DNA of 60,750 nucleotides, from positions 1 through 60,750 of the forward strand of contig JAFSKF010000017.1 in assembly GCA_017449065.1 (NCBI GenBank), in the 5' to 3' direction. The translations under genes and the position numbers were made by a program. The notes beneath the pieces are model-generated. The model saw only the letters and a list, made by a program, of their open reading frames with translations. It was not told the origin of the DNA and did not search any database. Shown here one piece after another: positions 7,980 to 16,992 of this stretch (positions are counted from its first letter, which is position 1; every line of letters begins with the position of its first letter). Source of the stretch: Bacteroidales bacterium. Its GTDB lineage: Bacteria; Bacteroidota; Bacteroidia; Bacteroidales; UBA3663.

Positions 7980-9242
7980 TTATCTCCTCCGTCTGACAGA
8001 ACGGTTCGTGGTAGCTTTCTTTTCTTTTTCGATAGCCGCTGCATTCAGATCCACCTCCTTTTTGGTGCGACGGTTCTTTTTGGTACCGGCATCAACCTTA
8101 GGAACATTTTCTGAATTTGTTGTTTCGGAAGCCGTCGAAGCAGCACCGGCTGCATCATTAGCCTGTTCAGCTTCTGTGCGCGACTTTTTACCGGACTTCT
8201 TATCATCTGCAGGCTGCGGGTCTTTCACCCAGATACTGTCTTCAAATGCTCTCAGCTCTTCATCAAGTTCCTGCTGTTTGAGACTCAACTCTTCCGGAGA
8301 AGGATACAGCTGGCTCAAGGTAAGTCCACGAAGATCCTGTTCCTTATAAATGGTGCCTTCGTACTGTCCGAGCGTGAAAAATTCCTCCATCGTATAGCGG
8401 GCAGCCGTATTCATTCCCTGGCTGACAATCATGTGATCGCGCAAGAACGGACGAAGATCCTCGTAATTCAACCAGAACATCGGATACTTGACCGCATCGC
8501 CTCCGAAGTCGCCACTGCGATGCAAAACAGGGCAAATGCAAAGGATGCGAGCCTGATACTTGCTGTGCTTCTGATCGAATTCCCAGCGCTCCTTGATATA
8601 GTAGCTTTTCACCTCGGTGCTCGGTACATCGCTCTCATCGACTTCATAGATACCCTGTCCGCCACGCTGAGCGGATGGCTTGACCTGATAATAAATCTGG
8701 AATTTGTCGAAAATATCCTGCTGTTTTACGCGGTATTTCTCGCTGAAAACCTCGCGTCCGTCCAGATATTCGTAAGCCGGCAGTTCTCCTTTCGAAAAAG
8801 CATCGATAATGACACGGAAGAGGTTGGTCATACCATCCTGCGGCTCTGCAGGGAAATACAACGAAGCATTGACGTCCTTGTTCAAATCCAATTCACGATA
8901 TACAATATGCTGCCAAGGGGTCTCTTCCACCACATCTTTCTGATAGGCATCGAAAGCCTGTTGACGGAGAGTCTTCCCTGAAGCAGAAACTGCAGATGGC
9001 TGCTGCGTCCGCTTGGTAGCCGTTGTTTTCTTGGCAACGGTAGTGTTATTGGCTGAAGAACCGGAACTGGCAGTAGTGGTGGAAGCCTTTTTTTCTGCGG
9101 CACCTTGTTTGGACTTGCCTGGAGCCTTGACTTCCGTTTTACTTTCCTTTTTAGGAGTGCGGCGCACAGAGACCTGTGCCTCAGCGGTACATGCTAACAG
9201 CAAGGCGGCCACCGCCCATGTGATGATTCGTTTTGTCTGCAT
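7980..9242 (-). CDS. gldN: T9SS/gliding motility protein GldN (PorN)
   Basis: This 420-aa periplasmic component forms, with GldK, the ring associated with the type IX secretion outer-membrane complex. A signal peptide ends around AEAQ (residue 23). A lysine/serine/threonine-rich low-complexity segment (about 25-90) follows, then the conserved GldN core (for example WFDQKH-like ERWEFDQKHSKYQARI and CPVLHRSGDFGG). An unusually long polar tail ends NRSVRRRR. The gene starts 1 nt after the gldM stop. It is longer than the typical 290-360 aa because of the two low-complexity segments. Confidence 0.93.
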   Translation of the reverse strand: MQTKRIITWAVAALLLACTAEAQVSVRRTPKKESKTEVKAPGKSKQGAAEKKASTTTASSGSSANNTTVAKKTTATKRTQQPSAVSASGKTLRQQAFDAYQKDVVEETPWQHIVYRELDLNKDVNASLYFPAEPQDGMTNLFRVIIDAFSKGELPAYEYLDGREVFSEKYRVKQQDIFDKFQIYYQVKPSAQRGGQGIYEVDESDVPSTEVKSYYIKERWEFDQKHSKYQARILCICPVLHRSGDFGGDAVKYPMFWLNYEDLRPFLRDHMIVSQGMNTAARYTMEEFFTLGQYEGTIYKEQDLRGLTLSQLYPSPEELSLKQQELDEELRAFEDSIWVKDPQPADDKKSGKKSRTEAEQANDAAGAASTASETTNSENVPKVDAGTKKNRRTKKEVDLNAAAIEKEKKATTNRSVRRRR

Positions 9243-9243
9243 A

Positions 9244-10803
9244 TCAAAGAATAACTTGAATTGGACTCAATGTTCGTTCAATGCCGTCTGGTCCGACGGC
9301 CTTCACTCTCGTAATGAAGAATGTCTTTCCTCTGCTCAACCTGCGCAAAGCCTCCATCTGACGGCTCGACCATTCGGAGGTCTGACTGTCTTCGGGAATA
9401 TCGTTACCCATCGAATCGAAAATATCGACGCGGAACGATTTCACCTGGAACTCTACATTCAGCAAACCGTCGTCGATGGCGGCACGAATGCCACCGGCAC
9501 TTAGCAATGATGCCTTCGGAATGGGAGTTCCGCCCTTATATTTCTGCACGTTTCCAGAAGCGTCCTTATAGGCGATGTAAGGCGTCGGATCGGGCAACCG
9601 GCGCACACGGAAAGCCATCTGGCTGACCTGCATGCTACGTCCGTTCTGAGTGGCAGTTACCGTGATGACAGCATCTTTATCGACTTCCTTCGGTTTGGCC
9701 ACCCAACCGTTACCGCTGCGAGTAAGCGTTCCGTTGGTCATCGAAGCGCTGATCTGCGACGCGGCCACACCCGGCACGGAAATGCTGACTGGATTCTCGA
9801 TGCCGGCATACATGACATTCATCATCGTGTTCGACACCGTCGCAACCGGTTCGCTTACGAAATAGCTGGTCTCGAACGGCAGTTTCTCGCTCGATCCGTC
9901 CGGCTTGGCAACCTCTAAGAAACCGCTGATATTCTGGATTCCTTCGCGCGTTGCCACAACACTGTAGTAACCGTTCTTTTCTGCATCGTAAAGCTGATCG
10001 CCAATGTAAATCTGAGGCGTTTGAGTAGAGTCGATGGCTGCCATCACAATCTGCGCTTCATACTTCTGCCCGCGCATCACGTTTCGACTGTTCGGAATAA
10101 CGAATGCTGACAACTGGTTCACACGCACATCGCCGCGATCCACACTCTGCATCAGGCTCGAAATCGCCTCGCCCTCAGCGTTCAGCACGTCGCCCTGAAT
10201 CTTCGCCAGAATCGTAACGGCGGCTGCCACAGGAATATTCTCGAACATCGCCGTTGGCCAATCCTTGATGGTGGCATTTGTGCCTTCGGGAATCTCTGTG
10301 CTGAGATAGTTGGAAATGACGTGTCCGTCGTTGGTAGGAACATACGACACTAAAGCCTCGCGATATTCGTTCAAAGCAGCCTGCAAACGTTCTCCGCCTC
10401 TATGCGAAGGACTCAGCATGATCTGATTGACAGGTTCCAGATTCTCGCGGTTCCGGATATTGTCCGGATCGGCATCGTCTCCATCAGCCATATAGACAAT
10501 GGCTAACTTCAGACTGTCGATCATGGCATACAAATTCTCCGTACGCTGACGTGTACTTTGAGCCCTTGCATACCAAATACCCGCTTTCTCCTGATTCTTC
10601 TCGTAGGAAGCGGTAAACTCATCGAAGAGTTTCTTATTTCGGGTCTGAGCTCCCTGATTGCTTGCATCCAAGGCATCCTCAACGTGCTTGAAGCCGCTCA
10701 GGACATCGCTGGAGACATTCAGGGCCACCATTGCCAGAAAGACGATGTACATCAAGTTAATCATCTTCTGGCGCGGACTCAGACGATTGCTATTGGCACT
10801 CAT
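9244..10803 (-). CDS. gldM: T9SS/gliding motility protein GldM (PorM)
   Basis: This 519-aa inner-membrane protein has one N-terminal transmembrane helix (MINLMYIVFLAMVALNVSSDVL, residues about 14-35) and a long periplasmic part made of the known D1-D4 domains. It pairs with GldL to form the proton-driven motor that powers type IX secretion and gliding. The sequence NRLSPRQKMINLMYIVFLAM is the hallmark N-terminus. Its start overlaps the gldL stop by 4 nt (ATGA), indicating translational coupling. Confidence 0.96.
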   Translation of the reverse strand: MSANSNRLSPRQKMINLMYIVFLAMVALNVSSDVLSGFKHVEDALDASNQGAQTRNKKLFDEFTASYEKNQEKAGIWYARAQSTRQRTENLYAMIDSLKLAIVYMADGDDADPDNIRNRENLEPVNQIMLSPSHRGGERLQAALNEYREALVSYVPTNDGHVISNYLSTEIPEGTNATIKDWPTAMFENIPVAAAVTILAKIQGDVLNAEGEAISSLMQSVDRGDVRVNQLSAFVIPNSRNVMRGQKYEAQIVMAAIDSTQTPQIYIGDQLYDAEKNGYYSVVATREGIQNISGFLEVAKPDGSSEKLPFETSYFVSEPVATVSNTMMNVMYAGIENPVSISVPGVAASQISASMTNGTLTRSGNGWVAKPKEVDKDAVITVTATQNGRSMQVSQMAFRVRRLPDPTPYIAYKDASGNVQKYKGGTPIPKASLLSAGGIRAAIDDGLLNVEFQVKSFRVDIFDSMGNDIPEDSQTSEWSSRQMEALRRLSRGKTFFITRVKAVGPDGIERTLSPIQVIL

Positions 10804-11633
10804 TTGGAAAGAGGAATATTATAATTGGTGGTCATTGCGCTCAACATACGGGCATAAACCTCGTTAAGCTGCTGAAGGTTGCGAGCCAGCTGGTCGCTTT
10901 CCTGACGGATACGGAAACTGTCGTTCTGTCCGTTTTCGTAGAGGGAACGGATATTGTTCAGCCCCCGGTTCACCTCCTCGATGGTTGCCAACTGGGCAGA
11001 AACATTCTTGAGCTGTATCTCGTATATAGTATTCAATCCCTGAATGTTGCGGTTCAACTGGCTGATCTGCTCTGCGTAATTTTCGTTGCCACCGACACCC
11101 TGCATGGCAGCAGACAGCTTTTCGAGCGACAGATTGATATCGTTCATCTGCTTGACATACTTCTGGGTTGCCGCAGCCACCTGATCTGCCTGTTCTGCTG
11201 TCAGATTGTTCGGAACCTGATCGGTTGGCGTTCCTCCGGGCACGCCATTACCTATCACAATCGTGCCGCCATTAGGCACACTGCCACCGATAATGGTTGC
11301 TCCGCCTCCCTGCACTACAGAATGGGCAGCATTCTCCATGGCAGCATCCTGTTTAGCTCTGCGTTCTGCAATCTGCTGCTTCTCCTCGTCGGTAAGCGTC
11401 TGTTTGTAGATACCGGGATAGACATTCTCCCAATTCGGTTCTTTCGACGGTTCATCGAAGGCAGAGACAAAGAAGATGAATGCTTCCGTGCCCATACCGA
11501 TGATCAGCATGAGATCGGCACCCGTAATATGGAGCAACTTGAACAAGGAGCCCAAGATAACGATGGACGCACCGATACTATAGAGATAGTTGAATGTCTT
11601 AGGACTAAACAATGATTTCTTTTTCAGTTTCAT
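10800..11633 (-). CDS. gldL: T9SS/gliding motility protein GldL (PorL)
   Basis: This 277-aa inner-membrane motor subunit has two transmembrane helices (about residues 15-35 and 38-60, FNYLYSIGASIVILGSLFKLL and LMLIIGMGTEAFIFFVSAF). The second contains the glutamate thought to carry protons. A cytoplasmic coiled-coil tail from about residue 160 to 270 follows a Gly-rich linker (about 110-135). The partner is GldM, whose gene overlaps by 4 nt. A 54-nt gap separates it from gldK. Confidence 0.96.
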   Translation of the reverse strand: MKLKKKSLFSPKTFNYLYSIGASIVILGSLFKLLHITGADLMLIIGMGTEAFIFFVSAFDEPSKEPNWENVYPGIYKQTLTDEEKQQIAERRAKQDAAMENAAHSVVQGGGATIIGGSVPNGGTIVIGNGVPGGTPTDQVPNNLTAEQADQVAAATQKYVKQMNDINLSLEKLSAAMQGVGGNENYAEQISQLNRNIQGLNTIYEIQLKNVSAQLATIEEVNRGLNNIRSLYENGQNDSFRIRQESDQLARNLQQLNEVYARMLSAMTTNYNIPLSK

Positions 11634-11687
11634 AACGTATGTATTTTATCCGAAGATTGGAATTCTGATGGTTATAAGTAATAAGGA

Positions 11688-13223
11688 TTAGCGACGAACA
11701 GAACGCGCACCTCCTCCGCCGGCACCGCGAGGAGCCCGCTGCTTAGGTGCACTGCTGGAACCTTTGCCCGATTTCTTGGCGCTATTGGTCTTCACACTTG
11801 CCTTCTGGCTACCCAGATATGTCCGGACACAGCGGAAACCCACAAAAGAACGCTGTTCGTTCTGATATTCCCAAGAACGCACGTCCGCACGAACGAAGTG
11901 ACTGGCATCCTTCCAAGAACCTCCACGAATCACTTTGCGCTTCAAGCGGTATGGATCTTCCTTGGCTGCTGAATAATGATAGTCGGGATTGATATCGGAC
12001 GCACTGTGAACACCCGATTCGCTCCATGCGGTTGAGGTCCATTCTGCTACGTTTCCCGACATATCGTACAAACCAAAATCATTGGAACTGTAGGCACCTA
12101 CCGGAGATGTGATGATGTAACCGTCCTTCGAATAGTTACCGTCACCCGGCTTGAAGTTGCCGTCAAAGCATCCTTTTGCACTGCGCTCCACATCGGTCTT
12201 CCAGCTATAGGACTGATCGTTGTTACCAGCACGGGCTGCATATTCCCATTCTGCCTCAGTCGGCAAGCGGAAAGGCTCAACTTCGATGCCGCGCATGCCA
12301 TAACTCTGCTTCAGATAGTCGGTACGCCATACGCAGAACGCATTGGCCTGCTCCCAGCTGACACCTACGACCGGATAATCGTCGTAAATCGGACTGGAGA
12401 AGTAATAACGTGCATACTGTTCCGTGTAGGCATTGGTGAAGTCATTCACCCATACCGTCGTGTCTGGATATATATTAATAATGTATGTGTTCAGGAAATC
12501 GTACTCGCTGGTGAGCGGACGTTCGATGGTCAGACGCTGAATAATACCGTCATCATCAATATAGGCCGTATCTTTCGAGATGATAATCTGCTCATCGTAG
12601 TTCGTCGGAATATCGGTATTAAGGTTACGACGCTCAGGATCCAACCGATAACGGCGCTGGGCATACGACTTATAGTCGAACACCTCGTAGCGGAAGTTCA
12701 TCTGGCTGGCATCGAGCATCTTCTTACCAGTGATAGGATCCACTCGATAGACACTCTCGATGGCACGCTGTTCGTCTTCGTTCGGACGGCGCCACGGAAT
12801 AGGTTTCGCCCAATTCAGATGGGGAGTGACAGGATCTCCATTGCGATCTTCCTCAATCTTATACTCCTCGTTTCCTCCATAAGACGGATCTGCCAGACGC
12901 TCACGGATAATACTGTCGCGCACATAATAGACAAACTGACGATATACGGCATTCGACACCTCTTTCTCGTCCATCCAGAAAGCATCCACCGAAATACCCT
13001 TGGCTTCCGGCAGATCGCCCCATAAACTATCTTGCTGCTGAGCGCCAATTTCCATAGATCCGCGTTTGATAAGCACCATGCCGTAAGGTTGTGGTTCATT
13101 CCAAGACCGGCCGCGAACTCCAGTAACTTCACCACCTCCGCCGCCACTCAGCGACTTGGAACATGAACTTGTGAGAATACTCATGGCTGTGGCAGCCATC
13201 GCAATCAGAAGAATTTTCTTCAT
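11688..13223 (-). CDS. gldK: T9SS/gliding lipoprotein GldK (PorK)
   Basis: This 511-aa lipoprotein (lipobox LTSSC, acylated Cys21) has the formylglycine-generating-enzyme (sulfatase-modifying) fold: MVLIKRGSMEIGAQ near residue 50, PTEAEWEYAARAG near 320, GNVAEWT near 390, and RGGSWKDASHFVRADVR near 435. In T9SS it is structural rather than catalytic and forms a periplasmic ring with GldN. The tail is rich in Lys, Ser, Gly and Arg and ends GGGGARSVRR, sharing RSVRR with the GldN terminus. It starts 1 nt after the porP stop. Confidence 0.95.
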   Translation of the reverse strand: MKKILLIAMAATAMSILTSSCSKSLSGGGGGEVTGVRGRSWNEPQPYGMVLIKRGSMEIGAQQQDSLWGDLPEAKGISVDAFWMDEKEVSNAVYRQFVYYVRDSIIRERLADPSYGGNEEYKIEEDRNGDPVTPHLNWAKPIPWRRPNEDEQRAIESVYRVDPITGKKMLDASQMNFRYEVFDYKSYAQRRYRLDPERRNLNTDIPTNYDEQIIISKDTAYIDDDGIIQRLTIERPLTSEYDFLNTYIINIYPDTTVWVNDFTNAYTEQYARYYFSSPIYDDYPVVGVSWEQANAFCVWRTDYLKQSYGMRGIEVEPFRLPTEAEWEYAARAGNNDQSYSWKTDVERSAKGCFDGNFKPGDGNYSKDGYIITSPVGAYSSNDFGLYDMSGNVAEWTSTAWSESGVHSASDINPDYHYSAAKEDPYRLKRKVIRGGSWKDASHFVRADVRSWEYQNEQRSFVGFRCVRTYLGSQKASVKTNSAKKSGKGSSSAPKQRAPRGAGGGGARSVRR

Positions 13224-13224
13224 T

Positions 13225-14193
13225 TTATAATATTCTAATCGATTTATGCGAGTGTTGTTTCTTTTTGTCCAGATCGATTTTATAGGAATATGTCACCATG
13301 AGTTCATGACTTCCATTCGAAGCTTTGGCAAGTGCCGATATGCCTATATCGTATGCGTAGCCTAAACGGATGTTTCCGACATCGGCACCTACCATCATAA
13401 CTACAGCATCGCCCGGACGATAAGTTATGCCTCCCCAGAATTTGTGATCGTATGTGGCTCGCAGGGTATAATCGGTCTGCAAAGCCTGCATGGTTGTCTT
13501 GACCAAAATAGAGGGTTGCACTAAGAATAACGTTCGACGAATCGGAATATTGCCTCCGACATTAAAAAAGTAAGTTCTTGTGAGTTCACTATAGGCATAT
13601 TCGTCCAAATTGATGGTGCCTTCGGACAAATGTTGGATGCCAAATCCGGCGTATAGCCACTGTCTTTCATACCAGGCACCGAAGCCACAGTCGAAAGTCA
13701 TGGCAGAGACATCACCAGAAGGCAGACCATCTGCAGAAGGATCCCATGCGTCACCGTCCGGAATATAGATATCACCTCCTGAAAAGCCCTGATTGACCAT
13801 ACCGGCCTGCAAACCCAAAGCCAGCCTTCCGTCCCATAACTTCAGACTATAGGAATACTGCAAACCCAGTTGGGTGGTATTGAACAGACCAGCCTTGTCG
13901 TTCATCACCGACACGCCCACGCCATTGCGCACATTTTTAAATTTAAAAGGCATATCGGCAGACACAAAAAAAGTTTGCGGTGCATGCTTGACACCCACCC
14001 ACTGCATACGGTTAAATGCAGAGATATGAATGGCAGAATCGCAGCCTACTGCCGCCGGATTATAGAGAGTCGGAACAGCCCAATACATACTGCTTTGCGG
14101 GTCGTTCTGAGCAGACAGGAAACCGCACTTGCCTGCCAAGCCGGCAAGCAACAATATTTTTAAAATATGAACGCACGCGATTCGTAGTTTCAT
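13225..14193 (-). CDS. porP: PorP/SprF family outer-membrane protein
   Basis: This 322-aa protein has a signal peptide (cleavage around FLSAQ, residue 29) and then the PorP/SprF signature QNDPQSSMYWAVPTLYNPAAVG and alternating beta-strand segments of an outer-membrane barrel. In T9SS organisms this family links cargo or adhesins to the outer-membrane machinery. It is the first gene of the operon porP-gldK-gldL-gldM-gldN-miaA. The promoter at 14202-14233 would start transcription only a few nucleotides before the ATG. Confidence 0.93.
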   Translation of the reverse strand: MKLRIACVHILKILLLAGLAGKCGFLSAQNDPQSSMYWAVPTLYNPAAVGCDSAIHISAFNRMQWVGVKHAPQTFFVSADMPFKFKNVRNGVGVSVMNDKAGLFNTTQLGLQYSYSLKLWDGRLALGLQAGMVNQGFSGGDIYIPDGDAWDPSADGLPSGDVSAMTFDCGFGAWYERQWLYAGFGIQHLSEGTINLDEYAYSELTRTYFFNVGGNIPIRRTLFLVQPSILVKTTMQALQTDYTLRATYDHKFWGGITYRPGDAVVMMVGADVGNIRLGYAYDIGISALAKASNGSHELMVTYSYKIDLDKKKQHSHKSIRIL

Positions 14194-14201
14194 TTCGGGC
14201 G

Positions 14202-14233
14202 CAAAGTTAAAGAATTATCGTTAAAATTGCAAG
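14202..14233 (-). promoter_or_regulatory. Promoter of the T9SS operon
   Basis: On the minus strand, CTTG (14233-14230, one mismatch to TTTG), a 20-nt gap, and TAACTTTG (14209-14202). The expected start of transcription at about 14195-14198 nearly coincides with the porP ATG at 14193, suggesting a leaderless or almost leaderless mRNA. Confidence 0.6.
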
Positions 14234-14348
14234 AATTTGTCGCAAAAATTTGCAAACTGAAACTTTCAAACCCGTGAAATCACTCCACACACACCAAGTT
14301 TATCTTGAAATATAAGCATTTTTCGATGTCCGATTGCCGTTTTTTTAT

Positions 14349-14356
14349 TAATTTCG
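14349..14356 (+). promoter_or_regulatory. Possible promoter of the nqr operon
   Basis: TAATTTCG fits the TAnnTTTG element with one mismatch and is followed by a CGCC context, but no good TTTG box is seen 19-21 nt upstream. If used, it would give nqrA a leader of about 80 nt. This is a weak call. Confidence 0.35.
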
Positions 14357-14442
14357 CGCCGTGTAAATAAACCGCGTGTCAGCAATGAACGAACGTTTAA
14401 TACCATTCGCCAACTAAATTTTCAATTTATTAATAACAACAA

Positions 14443-15795
14443 ATGGCAAGTTTAATTAAGCTTAACAAAGGTCTGGACATCAATCTGGCCGGTGCAGCAG
14501 AGGAAAAACTCGTCACGACGAAGGCAGTCGATAAGATTACTCTCGTTCCGGACGATTTTTCAGGCTCTACCCCCAAGGTGGTTGTCAAGGCCGGAGAGGC
14601 AGTGAAAGCCGGTGACGTACTCTTTACCGACAAACTGCACCCAGAGATTAAGTTCGTTAGCCCCGTGAGCGGCTCCGTCGAGGAGGTGGTTCGAGGCGAT
14701 CGACGCAAAGTGCTTGGCATTGTCATTGTAAACGATGGCAAGAACACGAGTGTGAAACTTCCAGCTGTTAATCCGACCAGCGCATCTGCCGATGAAATCA
14801 TATCGGCTATGCTGAATGCTGGTGTTTGGCCTTTCATCAAGCAACGTCCATACAACGTTGTGGCCAACCCGGAGGTACAGCCTCGCGACATCTTCGTCAG
14901 CGCCATGGATACAGCGCCTTTGGCTCCGAATTTCACTTTCGTCGTAAAAGGACAGGAAGCAGATCTTCAGCTTGGCATCAGTGCTTTGGCAAAACTCACA
15001 TCAGGCAAAGTGTATGTAGGCGTAAAGGCCGGCAGCAATTTGCAACTGAAAGATGCTGAAATCCGCGAGTTCGCAGGACCGCACCCGGCAGGAAATGTAA
15101 GTGTGCAGATCAACCACATCAAACCTATCAACAAGGGCGAAGTGGTTTGGACTGTAAGCGCCTTCGACGTGATTGTCATGGGTCGTATTCTGAGCGGCAA
15201 GCTCGATTTTACCCGCACTATCACCGTAGCAGGCAGCGAAATTGTTACACCAGGATATGCAAAAGTGTTGCCAGGTCAGACTCTGAGCAGCATCTTGGAC
15301 GGCAAAGTAAAGCATACCGAATACAAGCAGCGCTATATTGCCGGCAACGTACTGACCGGTCAGAATGCTGGCAAGGAGGGTGTCGTCGGATTCTTCGACA
15401 ATACTGTTACTGTCATTCCGGATGGTGGCGACACCGACGAACTGTTGGGCTGGGTTACTCCTGGCTTGAAGCGCTATTCGACCAGCAATACATCGCTGAG
15501 CGGTCTGTTCGGTCTGTTCAAGCGCAAACAGTGGACCTTGGATGCCCGTCTGAAAGGCGGACCGCGTGCCCTGATTGTGAGCGGCGAATGGGAGAAAGTC
15601 TTCCCTATGGATATTTATCCTGAAGAACTTTACAAGGCTGTGCTCAGCTACAACATCGACAAGATGGAAGCTCTGGGCATTTACGAAGTGGCTCCTGAAG
15701 ATTTCGCCCTCTGTGAGTTTGTTGATCCGTCGAAAACTCCTGTCCAACAGGTGATTGCAGACGGCCTTGTTAAACTCCGCAAAGAGATGGAATAA
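14443..15795 (+). CDS. nqrA: Na+-translocating NADH:quinone reductase subunit A
   Basis: This 450-aa peripheral subunit of Na+-NQR starts MASLIKLNKGLDINLAG, the typical NqrA start, and has a biotinyl/lipoyl-like beta-rich domain followed by the RnfC/NqrA fold (GAGG-like GGPRALIVSGEWEKVFPMDIYPE near 370-400). It is the first of six contiguous nqr genes. The complex couples NADH oxidation by quinone to Na+ export across the inner membrane. nqrB starts 13 nt downstream. Confidence 0.97.
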   Translation: MASLIKLNKGLDINLAGAAEEKLVTTKAVDKITLVPDDFSGSTPKVVVKAGEAVKAGDVLFTDKLHPEIKFVSPVSGSVEEVVRGDRRKVLGIVIVNDGKNTSVKLPAVNPTSASADEIISAMLNAGVWPFIKQRPYNVVANPEVQPRDIFVSAMDTAPLAPNFTFVVKGQEADLQLGISALAKLTSGKVYVGVKAGSNLQLKDAEIREFAGPHPAGNVSVQINHIKPINKGEVVWTVSAFDVIVMGRILSGKLDFTRTITVAGSEIVTPGYAKVLPGQTLSSILDGKVKHTEYKQRYIAGNVLTGQNAGKEGVVGFFDNTVTVIPDGGDTDELLGWVTPGLKRYSTSNTSLSGLFGLFKRKQWTLDARLKGGPRALIVSGEWEKVFPMDIYPEELYKAVLSYNIDKMEALGIYEVAPEDFALCEFVDPSKTPVQQVIADGLVKLRKEME

Positions 15796-15808
15796 TACAT
15801 AGACTACT

Positions 15809-16987
15809 ATGAGCAACAAATTAAATAACTTTATTAACGAAAAGATTGACCCCCTTTTCCAAAAGGGTGGCAAATATGAGAAGCTCTGGTCAGTTTATGA
15901 CAGCTTCCATACTTTCCTTTTCGTTCCACGCGAGACCGCTGGCCGTAAAGGCGTGCAGGTTCACGACTCGGTGGATTCCAAGCGCGTGATCATCACCGTG
16001 ATTATCGCCTTGATTCCTGCTTTGCTGGTCGGTTTGTGGAACGTCGGTTATCAGCATGACCTTGCCCTTGGTATCGACGACGGCTGGTTCATGCAATTCC
16101 TTTATGGTCTGGTGGCTTTCCTGCCTAAAGTAGTTGTCAGCTATGTTGTCGGTCTGGGTATCGAAATGGCTGTTGCCGCTTATAAGCGCGAGGAGGTGGC
16201 AGAAGGTTTCCTGGCTACCGGTTTGCTGATTCCAATGGTGGTTCCGGTAAACACTCCGCTTTGGATGATTGCTGTGGCTACTGCTTTCTCTGTGGTTTTT
16301 GCCAAAGAGATTTTCGGTGGTACCGGCATGAATGTCTTCAACCCTGCGCTGATTACCCGCGCCTTCCTGTTCTTCGCTTATCCGAAGGCCATGTCTGGCG
16401 ATGCCGTATTCGTTCGTACGGGTTCCGCTCTCTGCAACACGCCTATTGACGGTACGGCTGTAGTGGATGGTTTCTCTGGCGCTACTCCTTTGGCTGCTGT
16501 TGCTGACGGTTCGTTCGATGCCGCCTCCTACTCTACCCTCGATGCTTTCTTGGGTTGTATCCCCGGTTCGATTGCTGAAACTTCCACACTGGCCATTCTT
16601 CTGGGTGCTTGCCTGTTGCTGGTAACTCAAGTGGCAAGCTGGCGTATTATGCTCAGCGTATTTGCCGGCGGTGCTGTGATGAGTGCCATCATTGCTGCTT
16701 TTGACGCATCGGCACCTACCGTTGCCCAGCAATTGTGTTTGGGTGGTTTCGCATTTGCTGCCGTCTTCATGGCTACCGACCCTGTAACGGGTTGCCGCAC
16801 GAATACCGGCAAGTTCATCTATGGTGCCTTCATCGGTGTGATGGCAATCATCATCCGTATGTTCAATACCGGTTACCCGGAAGGTGCTATGATGGCCGTA
16901 CTGCTCGGTAATGCCGTAGCTCCGCTCATTGATTATTATGTGGTAGATGCAAATATTAACAAGCGTGCAAAGCGCGTTAAAGCATAA
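15809..16987 (+). CDS. nqrB: Na+-NQR subunit B
   Basis: This 392-aa integral membrane subunit is the main transmembrane body of the pump, with about ten hydrophobic helices. The covalent FMN attachment motif SGAT is seen in DGFSGATPL, with Thr at about residue 226. GGTGMNVFNPALITRAFLFFAYP near 170-190 and the DPVTGC segment near 325 are also typical. It is followed 5 nt later by nqrC. Confidence 0.97.
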   Translation: MSNKLNNFINEKIDPLFQKGGKYEKLWSVYDSFHTFLFVPRETAGRKGVQVHDSVDSKRVIITVIIALIPALLVGLWNVGYQHDLALGIDDGWFMQFLYGLVAFLPKVVVSYVVGLGIEMAVAAYKREEVAEGFLATGLLIPMVVPVNTPLWMIAVATAFSVVFAKEIFGGTGMNVFNPALITRAFLFFAYPKAMSGDAVFVRTGSALCNTPIDGTAVVDGFSGATPLAAVADGSFDAASYSTLDAFLGCIPGSIAETSTLAILLGACLLLVTQVASWRIMLSVFAGGAVMSAIIAAFDASAPTVAQQLCLGGFAFAAVFMATDPVTGCRTNTGKFIYGAFIGVMAIIIRMFNTGYPEGAMMAVLLGNAVAPLIDYYVVDANINKRAKRVKA

Positions 16988-16992
16988 GTATT

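Noticed and set aside
15001..15873. 290-aa minus-strand frame opposite nqrA
   Set aside because: An antisense shadow of nqrA with no domain signature.
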